This document shows positions 1 through 5,291 of a stretch of DNA of 5,603 nt, one piece after another. The DNA comes from DASPUI01 sp035622995 (GTDB lineage Bacteria > Verrucomicrobiota > Verrucomicrobiia > Chthoniobacterales > UBA10450). The first letter of the stretch is position 1. Each line of letters begins with the position of its first letter. The DNA is taken from the NCBI GenBank assembly GCA_035622995.1, contig DASPUI010000149.1:1-5603 (forward strand), in the 5' to 3' direction. The notes under the pieces are model-generated. The model searched no databases. It was not told the origin of the DNA and saw only the letters and a program-made list of their open reading frames with translations. The translations under genes and the position numbers were made by a program.

Positions 1-20
1 AGTCTTGCAGCGCGCGCTCG

Positions 21-767
21 ATGTTCTCACCTCGCTCGAGATTTATCAAAAGCGCTAAGGTGAGCCCGATCGAGGAACGAATTGGTCACAAATTTCGAAA
101 CGGCTTGTTGCTGGCGGAAGCACTGACTCATCCGAGTCTCGGTCATGAAACCCAGCAGCGCCATTTTGATAACCAGCGACTTGAATTTTTGGGTGACGCG
201 GTCATCCAGGTCGTGATCAGCGAGCATCTGTTTCATCGGTTTGGTCATGCGGCCGAAGGGCAATTGACAAAATTGCGTTCGCGGCTGGTCTCGCGTGACA
301 CATTGAAAAAATACGCTGCGCAATTGGAACTGGGCGAATTTCTGATGATGGGCCGTGGAGAGGAAGCGAGCGGAGGCCGCACTCGAACTTCAACTTTGGC
401 AGATGCGTTCGAGGCGCTGACCGGAGCGATTTTTCTCGATAGTGGACTGGAAGAGGCGCGCAAATTTATTCTCAACCAGGCAAGTAACGATCTCGCGCGC
501 ATCGCCGAGGAACCGGTCGACATCAATCCGAAAGGTCAGCTTCAGGAATTACTGCAAAGCATTTCGCCATGCAGTCCAGTTTACGAAACCGTTTCCGAAA
601 GTGGCCCCGAGCACGAAAAGACATTTGTCGTTCAGGCAATCTGGGAAAAGATTGTGCTGGGCAAGGGGCGAGGACGAAGTAAGAAGCAAGCCGAAACGGC
701 GGCGGCGGAGGAAGCTCTGAAGTTGAAAAAATGGAAAAGAGCCAAACGACGCGGGTCGCGAATTTAG
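21..767 (+). CDS. rnc: Ribonuclease III
   Basis: Cytoplasmic endonuclease that cleaves double-stranded RNA in rRNA and mRNA processing. The 248 residues show both expected domains. The nuclease domain (about residues 16-160) carries the signature NQRLEFLGDA (51-60), with E55 and D59 as metal ligands, a second acidic pair D128/E131 in ADAFEALTGAIFLD, and E79 in the EGQLTKLRSRL stretch. The C-terminal double-stranded-RNA-binding domain (about 169-238) begins NPKGQLQELLQ and ends with the helix around KKQAETAAAEEAL. A short basic tail follows. Length is normal for the family. The ATG at 21 has no clear ribosome binding site, and the frame stays open to the window edge. A GTG at 60 would give a start immediately before SPIEERIG, where many homologues begin, so the N-terminus is uncertain. 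The stop overlaps the convergent thiD stop by 4 bases. Identification is secure. Confidence 0.96.
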   Translation: MFSPRSRFIKSAKVSPIEERIGHKFRNGLLLAEALTHPSLGHETQQRHFDNQRLEFLGDAVIQVVISEHLFHRFGHAAEGQLTKLRSRLVSRDTLKKYAAQLELGEFLMMGRGEEASGGRTRTSTLADAFEALTGAIFLDSGLEEARKFILNQASNDLARIAEEPVDINPKGQLQELLQSISPCSPVYETVSESGPEHEKTFVVQAIWEKIVLGKGRGRSKKQAETAAAEEALKLKKWKRAKRRGSRI

Positions 768-1615
768 GTCCCAGTTCGCCAGTGATTCAGAGCGTCGAGA
801 TTTCTCTCCCACCGAAGGCGCCGGGTGATTGCACTAGTCACAAATTTCTTCGCACGCTCGATTGACGGCACGAGTGACAATCCGGAGGCAAGCCCGGCGG
901 TAATGGCAGCGGAATAGGTGCAGCCCGTCCCGTGAGTGGCCACGTCGCGAACGAACGGCGACGAAAACTCAGTTGTTTTTCCGCCGGCAAAAAGGAGATC
1001 GACCGCTTCATTGTCTCTCAGATGACCGCCCTTCAACAAAATGTTCGTCCGGAATTTTTCGGCTAAGGCGCGGACTGCTCGCTCCATCGACTGCCGGCCT
1101 GGTATTTCTTCGCCCAGAAGTTCTGCAGCTTCATCGAGATTTGGGGTAATCAACGTCGCAAGCGGAAACAGCTGTTTCTGATAGAGCGCGAGCGCGTCCG
1201 GATCGAGAAGTCGATCCCCGCTTGTGGCAATGAAAACTGGATCGACCACCAATGGTGCGCGCAAAAAACGGCCGAGCGCGCGCGCGACGACCCGGACGAT
1301 TGCGCTGGAGCAGAGCAATCCGGTCTTGGCTGCGCCGATCGGAAAACTTTTCGCGACAGTTTCGATTTGCTCGCGGACAAGCGCCGAACTCACCGGCTCG
1401 ATTCGACTTACCTTGCCAGGAATCTCGGCCACGACGCAGGTGACCGCAGTCAGACCGTAAACATTGAATGCGTTGAAAGTTTTGAGATCAGCCTGGATCC
1501 CGGCTCCGGCACTACTGTCCGAGCCGGCGATACTCAGCGCAACCGGAACTCTGCCGGCACCTTGCCTGCCACGCCGAAGCGTTGCAGGGGCGCGGCGATA
1601 TTTTGAACTAACCAT
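764..1615 (-). CDS. thiD: Hydroxymethylpyrimidine / phosphomethylpyrimidine kinase
   Basis: Thiamine biosynthesis kinase of the ribokinase superfamily; it phosphorylates HMP and HMP-phosphate to the pyrophosphate that is joined to the thiazole moiety. Seen in the 283 residues: the N-terminal substrate-binding stretch ALSIAGSDSSAGAGIQADLK (26-45), VVDPVF (123-128), ITPNLDEAAELLG (156-168), LLKGGH (193-198), and the anion-hole/catalytic motif HGTGCT (228-233) with the Cys at 232. The core is complete. The protein has about 24 extra residues before the first strand, rich in Arg. The ATG directly follows an in-frame TGA, and no ATG, GTG or TTG codon occurs between it and the core, so this start is forced unless CTG is used. 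No Shine-Dalgarno sequence is visible. It lies 37 bases downstream of the ferredoxin gene on the same strand and is probably co-transcribed. No TPP riboswitch was seen upstream. Confidence 0.95.
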   Translation of the reverse strand: MVSSKYRRAPATLRRGRQGAGRVPVALSIAGSDSSAGAGIQADLKTFNAFNVYGLTAVTCVVAEIPGKVSRIEPVSSALVREQIETVAKSFPIGAAKTGLLCSSAIVRVVARALGRFLRAPLVVDPVFIATSGDRLLDPDALALYQKQLFPLATLITPNLDEAAELLGEEIPGRQSMERAVRALAEKFRTNILLKGGHLRDNEAVDLLFAGGKTTEFSSPFVRDVATHGTGCTYSAAITAGLASGLSLVPSIERAKKFVTSAITRRLRWERNLDALNHWRTGT

Positions 1616-1652
1616 TCATGCGACGGTCATAGATCGCCGCTGCGGAAGCAAA

Positions 1653-1886
1653 TCAGCCGCCGTCGTTCCCAATCGCTTCGACCGGGCAGCCTTCCATTGC
1701 TTCCTTGCATAGCCCTTCTTCCTCAGGGCTTTCCGGTTGCTTGTAAACGTAAGAATGCCCGCCATCGTCGTTGCGCTTGAAATTGGCCGGTGCCGTCTCG
1801 CGGCATAAATCGCAATCGATGCACTGATCATCAACGTAAAACTTTCCCGCAACATTTTCGGGGTATTTGTTCGCAGCATCAGCCAT
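1653..1886 (-). CDS. Single-cluster [4Fe-4S] ferredoxin
   Basis: Small acidic electron-transfer protein of 77 residues, soluble and without a signal peptide. The cluster ligands are readable: C22, C25 and C28 in CIDCDLC, and C67 in the downstream CPVEAI motif. The position that would ligate a second cluster is not Cys (the first motif runs on to ETAP), so one [4Fe-4S] cluster is expected. An extra Cys (C60, in LCKEAMEGCP) precedes the fourth ligand. In related single-cluster ferredoxins a Cys in this area can form a disulfide, but that is inference here. The ATG at 1886 is preceded by AGGA about 11 bases upstream, a weak ribosome binding site. thiD follows 37 bases downstream on the same strand, and a membrane-protein/permease cluster is divergent. 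The redox partner cannot be told from context. I recall very similar ferredoxins from Verrucomicrobiota. Confidence 0.93.
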   Translation of the reverse strand: MADAANKYPENVAGKFYVDDQCIDCDLCRETAPANFKRNDDGGHSYVYKQPESPEEEGLCKEAMEGCPVEAIGNDGG

Positions 1887-1938
1887 AATCTTGTCGATCC
1901 TAGAAAGCGGCCTGCCACGTTAAAAGAAAACTGCCGAG

Positions 1939-1956
1939 GCGCAACGGAATTTGCGC
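1939..1956. promoter_or_regulatory. Interrupted palindrome in divergent intergenic region
   Basis: GCGCAA, six bases, then TTGCGC: perfect 6-base arms. Its centre (about 1947.5) falls in the middle of the 121-base gap between the ferredoxin and the divergent membrane-protein gene, about 61 bases from each start codon. It could be an operator for a dimeric regulator serving both directions. A second, wider pair, CTGCCG (1931-1936) and CGGCAG (1978-1983), flanks it off-centre. No convincing -35/-10 pair could be assigned on either strand. The regulatory role is inference. Confidence 0.3.
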
Positions 1957-2007
1957 ATTGCCGAAATCGCGACCAACCGGCAGAACAGTTCGAGTAAATA
2001 GTCTCCA

Positions 2008-2250
2008 GTGAAGAAACAAGCCTTGGCTACTCTGACTGCCTTTGCGATCGAACTCGTCGTTTATGCGGCGCTGATGATCGGATATTTCTTCCTCGTCCTT
2101 CATTTTCTGGGCGACGGCCTGCGAGGATTGGAAATCAGGCATCGATTCGTTTATGCCGGCGTGGCAATTTTACTCATTCTCGCTCAGGCCGTGTTGCTTG
2201 AGATTGTAACAACGTTCTTGTTGCGATTTATTCGCCGCCGCTCGGAATAA
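2008..2250 (+). CDS. Small two-helix membrane protein, unknown function
   Basis: I do not recognise this 80-residue protein. It shows two long hydrophobic stretches, about residues 8-34 and 46-72. They are separated by a short polar, charged turn around GDGLRGLEIRHR, and the protein ends in a basic RFIRRRSE tail. By the positive-inside rule the C-terminus is probably cytoplasmic and the whole protein a helical hairpin in the inner membrane. The start is a GTG only three codons after an in-frame TAG (1999-2001). No clear ribosome binding site precedes it. It is the first gene of a plus-strand cluster: the TauE/SafE permease begins 4 bases after its stop, so translational coupling and a shared role with the permease are plausible. 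The coding call rests on the hydrophobic pattern, the tight spacing and the lack of a competing gene on the other strand. Confidence 0.72.
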   Translation: MKKQALATLTAFAIELVVYAALMIGYFFLVLHFLGDGLRGLEIRHRFVYAGVAILLILAQAVLLEIVTTFLLRFIRRRSE

Positions 2251-2254
2251 GGTT

Positions 2255-3160
2255 ATGTTTTTCCCAATATCCGGCTCGCACATCAGCCCGATCTACCTGG
2301 CGGTGGTTGGCTTCATCATCGGAGTTTTGGGAGGATTCTTCGGGGTGGGCGGCAGTTTCATCGCCGGACCTGCTTTACGCGCGGTCGGACTCGATTGGAA
2401 TTTTGCAGTCGGAACAGATTTGGCCCACATCGTCGGTAAATCGGTTGTGGCGGTAAAGCAGCATCGCGCTCTCGGTAATGTCGATCTTCGACTTGGATTG
2501 ATCATGGCGATTGGAACGATTGCCGGGGCAGAAGTCGGCGCGCAATTGATTCAGGCATTGAAGCGAGCAGGCAATGTGAACCTTGTCGTCAGCATTGTAT
2601 CGATTGCGATTTATGTCGGTATTTCGACATTTATGATCTGGGAGAGCCGTAAGACCCTGAAATCAGCCAGCGCGCAAAAGAAGAAAGCTGGGCAGGATCA
2701 TTCCGAATTCAGCCACGTGGCCCGCCGGATCCAAGGGTTAAAAATTTGGCCGATGGTTTCGTTGCCGGTTTCCGGCGTGGAGTCGATCTCTCTCTGGGTT
2801 ATCCTCGTTGTCGCTTTTATCGGTGGGATTTTTAGCGGCTTTCTCGGAGGTGGCGCGGGATATATTCGAATGCCATCGATGGTTTATGTTCTTGGAATTC
2901 CGACACACCTCGCCGTCGGCACCGATTTGTTTGAAATCATTATCTCGGCGAGTTACGGAACGTTCACCCATGCGATCAAGGGCAACGTCGACATTCTGAT
3001 CGCGCTGGTGATGAACACTGGCGCGGCCGTGGGCGCGCAGATTGGCGCCATTTCCACTCAATATTTTGCCGGCCCAAAGATCCGTCTGGCTTTTGTCCCG
3101 TTGCCACTAATCGGCGCGGCAATCGTTGTCTACACCCTTGTCAGCGGCCACAAATTGTAA
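2255..3160 (+). CDS. TauE/SafE-family (DUF81) membrane permease
   Basis: Integral inner-membrane protein of 301 residues. Members of this family are linked to export or uptake of sulfite, sulfoacetate, taurine-derived and other organic anions. The family's internal duplication is clear. Repeat 1 has GVLGGFFGVGGSFIAGP (23-39) followed by AVGTDLAHIV and a GNVDLRLGL...GAEVGAQL helix pair (51-98). Repeat 2 has GIFSGFLGGGAGYIRMP (191-207) followed by AVGTDLFEII and GNVDILIAL...GAAVGAQIG (220-264). A polar, Lys-rich loop (about 130-165) separates the halves. Length is typical. The ATG at 2255 has AAGG only two bases upstream, so initiation may depend on coupling to the preceding gene. The universal stress protein gene follows after 5 bases. 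The substrate cannot be assigned: no sulfur-metabolism enzyme lies in view. Confidence 0.9.
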   Translation: MFFPISGSHISPIYLAVVGFIIGVLGGFFGVGGSFIAGPALRAVGLDWNFAVGTDLAHIVGKSVVAVKQHRALGNVDLRLGLIMAIGTIAGAEVGAQLIQALKRAGNVNLVVSIVSIAIYVGISTFMIWESRKTLKSASAQKKKAGQDHSEFSHVARRIQGLKIWPMVSLPVSGVESISLWVILVVAFIGGIFSGFLGGGAGYIRMPSMVYVLGIPTHLAVGTDLFEIIISASYGTFTHAIKGNVDILIALVMNTGAAVGAQIGAISTQYFAGPKIRLAFVPLPLIGAAIVVYTLVSGHKL

Positions 3161-3165
3161 TCGCG

Positions 3166-4047
3166 ATGAAAATTCTGATTTGCAGCGATGGAATGCCAGA
3201 CTCCGGTGGCACCGCCCGGCTGGCCGGATTACTGGCCCGGCCATTGCGTGCCGAGATTACGTTGCTCGGGATTGCCGAAAAAAGCGATGACGAGCAATCG
3301 TTGCGGTCTGCACTCGAACGACAGGCAGAATCATTGCGCGCGCTCGGTAGCTCTCCCGGAATTGTCATCCGTTCGGGCGAACCGGTCGAACAAATTGTCG
3401 ATCAAACGGCCAAAATAAAATATGATCTCGTCATCATTGGTGCGCGCCGGACCGGGTCGAGCGGTTCCTATTGGCGTTCGCAAAAGACCTATGAAGTGAT
3501 TAAATCGATCGAGCCGCCGGTCCTGGTAGCAATCGGCGACTGCGCAAATTTGAAGCGGATTCTTGCTTGCACCGGTGGGAAGGAATTCATCGAAGAAGCG
3601 CTCCAATTTACCGGCAAACTCGCGGCCCCAATCGGCGCATCGGTCACCTTGCTCCATGTCATGGCCGAACCGCCGGCGATGTACGCCGATCTTGTTCAGT
3701 TGGAAGAGGACGTAAATCTCTTGCTCGAGTCCCATTCCGAGCTCGGCATCAATCTCGCCCAGCAAAAGAAAGATCTTGAGCGCGTCGGCGTTTCGACGGA
3801 CGTCCGCATCCGGCACGGCAACGTCCTGGATCAGGTCTTTGCCGAATTCGACGAAGGCAAATATGACATGGTGGTGACCGGTTCATCGCGAACGCGTGGA
3901 ATGTTCCGGCATTATATCATGGGTGACCTCACGCTCGGCATTTTGAATCGCGCGGATTGTCCGGTGCTGGTCGCGCGGGCGGGAAAGACGGTCGGACCGC
4001 GTGGTTTGTTGTCTGCCTTAAGGGGCCGCCGTCCGAAACCGCGTTGA
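3166..4047 (+). CDS. Tandem universal stress protein (two UspA domains)
   Basis: Cytoplasmic protein of 293 residues made of two Usp folds. Domain 1 covers about 1-123: it starts MKILICSDG, has KYDLVIIGARR at 85-95 and ends PPVLVAI. Domain 2 covers about 129-271: it starts KRILACTGG, has KYDMVVTGSSRTRG at 232-245 and ends CPVLVAR. A short basic tail follows. ATP-binding Usps carry G-x2-G-x9-G-(S/T) after the fourth strand. Here domain 2 has GSSRTRGMFRHYIMGD (239-254), in which the second Gly is Arg, the loop is one residue longer and the final Ser/Thr is Asp. Domain 1 has no recognisable loop. Nucleotide binding is therefore doubtful or altered. The gene follows the TauE/SafE permease by 5 bases, which suggests a stress- or energy-linked control of that transporter; this is inference. 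No Shine-Dalgarno is visible. Confidence 0.9.
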   Translation: MKILICSDGMPDSGGTARLAGLLARPLRAEITLLGIAEKSDDEQSLRSALERQAESLRALGSSPGIVIRSGEPVEQIVDQTAKIKYDLVIIGARRTGSSGSYWRSQKTYEVIKSIEPPVLVAIGDCANLKRILACTGGKEFIEEALQFTGKLAAPIGASVTLLHVMAEPPAMYADLVQLEEDVNLLLESHSELGINLAQQKKDLERVGVSTDVRIRHGNVLDQVFAEFDEGKYDMVVTGSSRTRGMFRHYIMGDLTLGILNRADCPVLVARAGKTVGPRGLLSALRGRRPKPR

Positions 4048-4053
4048 GCACCG

Positions 4054-4067
4054 CTTGCGGGCGCAAG
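4054..4067 (+). other. Short hairpin between usp and the pal-like gene
   Basis: CTTGCG, GG, CGCAAG: a 6-base inverted repeat (or 5-base stem with a 4-base loop) starting 7 bases after the usp stop codon. No T-run follows, so it does not qualify as a standard intrinsic terminator. It could slow 3' decay of the operon transcript or be chance. Confidence 0.2.
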
Positions 4068-4092
4068 TCAGGTCACTATCCTCCGATTTCGA

Positions 4093-4489
4093 ATGAGATC
4101 GCATCTGGAATTTTCCCGCGCCATCCTGTTGGTCGCTTCTCTGATAGCGTTCGCGAGTTGCGAAAACAAGAACGGCGGCAGCCGAAACGTGGGATCAACC
4201 TGGCGATTACGTGAATGGCACCCCATTGCCGGAGCGCCATGAAGGAACCTCATTCTTTGGCGGCAAGGTCGATCGTCGTCAGTTTCAACCGATCTATTTC
4301 GATTTCGACAGCCAGACGATTCGTTCATCGGAGAGCGGAAAAATTCAGCAAATTGCCGATTTCATGAAAGGCGGCGGCAACGAAATCATCAAGACAGTAA
4401 GTTTCGGCGCGGAAATGCAGGCGGATTCAGGACACAGCGAAGCGGCCTGGGCCAAAAATCGCCGGGCTGAAATCGGCGTGGTCAAATAG
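4093..4489 (+). pseudogene. pal: Broken Pal-type (OmpA C-terminal domain) peptidoglycan-associated lipoprotein
   Basis: Intact Pal is an outer-membrane lipoprotein that holds peptidoglycan as part of Tol-Pal. From the ATG at 4093 the frame encodes a lipoprotein signal: R2 and R9, a hydrophobic stretch at 10-21, and the lipobox-like IAFAS before C23. This frame ends at a TGA (4240-4242) after 49 residues. The rest continues one frame over, through TWDQPGDYVNGTPLPERHEG, then the OmpA-domain start QPIYFDFDSQTIR and the end HSEAAWAKNRRAEIGVV, stopping at 4489. Removing one A from the AAA at 4185-4187 would rejoin the frames. Within the domain, GGGNEI runs straight into IKTVSFG. Compared with E. 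coli Pal, about 39 residues are absent, including the GHADERGT...LGERRA core whose Asp and Arg bind diaminopimelate. Alternatively, the GTG at 4211 gives a 92-residue cytosolic remnant. The end overlaps convergent trpC by 8 bases. Confidence 0.75.
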
Positions 4490-5249
4490 TCCGAATTGTT
4501 TCGATCGATAATTGACCGCGCATCAGCGCCTCGCCGACGAGAATTGCGTCAACGCCGGACGCTTTCGCTCGTGCGACATCGTTTTCAGATTTGATTCCGC
4601 TTTCGCTCACCAAGATCACGTCATCCGGCACTTCCTCGCTCAGCCTTTCGGTCACGCCAAGATCAACCTCGAATGTCGCGAGGTCGCGATTATTGATGCC
4701 GATGATCTCTGCGCCGGCGTCGATCGCGCGCTCCAGTTCTTCCAGGGTGTGAACTTCAAGCAATGTGTCGAGCTGATACTTTCCCGCCGCGTCTTTCAGA
4801 TCAATCAGTCGTTGTTGTTCGAGCGCGGCAACGATCAACAAGATGGCATCGGCGCCATTGGCCGTCGCTTCCGCGATTTGGAGTTCGTCTATGATGAACT
4901 CTTTGCGCAAAACCGGAAGCGAAACAGTCGAACGAACGGTGACGAGATCATTTAGCGTTCCTTGAAAGAACTTTTCATCGGTCAGTACCGAGATCGCTGA
5001 TGCGCCGCCCGCTTCGTAATTCCGGCCAATTGCGGCTGGATCAAAGGATTTCGCGATAACGCCAGCTGATGGCGATGCCTTTTTGATTTCAGCAATGATC
5101 GCAATCCGGCCGTTGCCTGGTTCGAGCGCAGCGCGGAATCCGCGAAATTCATTTCGTTCGAGCGCCTTCCGGTGTAGTTCCTTCGCGCAAGGACGCAGCC
5201 GTTCGACCTCAAGCCGTTTCGTCCTCACAATTTCGTCCAGCCGATTCAT
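4482..5249 (-). CDS. trpC: Indole-3-glycerol-phosphate synthase
   Basis: Cytoplasmic TIM-barrel enzyme of tryptophan biosynthesis; it closes the indole ring from carboxyphenylamino-deoxyribulose phosphate with loss of CO2 and water. The 255 residues start MNRLDEIVRTKRLEV, the usual N-terminus. Motifs in order: IIAEIKKASPSAG (51-63, with E54 and the catalytic Lys at 56), SVLTDEKFFQGTL (87-99), LPVLRKEFIID (111-121, K116), LLEVH (163-167, E165), GINNRDL (184-190, N186), VSESGI (214-219) and LVGEALM (237-243). The frame stays open for 72 codons upstream of this ATG. Those residues do not resemble the family and lie over a divergent gene, so the start at 5249 is preferred. No clear ribosome binding site is seen. 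No other trp gene and no leader peptide or attenuator is visible, so the pathway genes are dispersed or lie outside the window. Confidence 0.96.
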   Translation of the reverse strand: MNRLDEIVRTKRLEVERLRPCAKELHRKALERNEFRGFRAALEPGNGRIAIIAEIKKASPSAGVIAKSFDPAAIGRNYEAGGASAISVLTDEKFFQGTLNDLVTVRSTVSLPVLRKEFIIDELQIAEATANGADAILLIVAALEQQRLIDLKDAAGKYQLDTLLEVHTLEELERAIDAGAEIIGINNRDLATFEVDLGVTERLSEEVPDDVILVSESGIKSENDVARAKASGVDAILVGEALMRGQLSIETIRTI

Positions 5250-5291
5250 CGCTAAGTTGCGATAGCAAATCGCGACAGCGGATCGATTGCA
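5250..5291. promoter_or_regulatory. Compact divergent gap between trpC and the hydrolase gene
   Basis: Only 42 bases separate two divergent start codons, so promoters for both genes must lie here or overlap the opposite coding region. A short inverted repeat, GCGAT (5259-5263) and ATCGC (5269-5273), is present. No convincing -35/-10 pair, trp operator or leader peptide could be assigned. The promoter role is inferred from gene orientation only. Confidence 0.3.

Noticed and set aside
1266..1292. GC-alternating run (GCGCGCGCG type) as a possible Z-DNA or repeat element.
   Set aside because: It lies inside thiD and is explained by Ala/Arg codons; it is short and not repeated elsewhere in the window.
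1616..1918. A 100-codon minus-strand frame covering the ferredoxin region and ending right before the thiD ATG.
   Set aside because: It overlaps the ferredoxin in another frame and shows no domain pattern, while the ferredoxin has complete cluster motifs. It is a frame shadow.
1887..2007. TPP riboswitch upstream of ferredoxin-thiD.
   Set aside because: The conserved THI-box segments (CTGAGA and ACCTGA type) were not found on the minus strand of this region or in the ferredoxin-thiD gap.
3331..3816. A 161-codon minus-strand frame opposite the usp gene.
   Set aside because: It is entirely antisense to the well-supported tandem Usp and shows no recognisable motif. It is a typical shadow of a GC-biased codon pattern.
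4054..4067. Rho-independent terminator of the permease-usp cluster.
   Set aside because: The stem is only 5-6 bases and no T-run follows. It is listed only as a weak hairpin.
4174..4192. Programmed +1 frameshifting in the pal-like gene.
   Set aside because: There is no stop-codon slippery site or internal SD at the shift, and the same gene also lost its core domain. Decay or sequence error is more likely.
4093..4242. A separate 49-residue small lipoprotein gene.
   Set aside because: After the lipobox the sequence loses sense exactly where the neighbouring frame begins to match the Pal linker. A frameshifted single gene is the simpler reading, though a stub lipoprotein could still be made.
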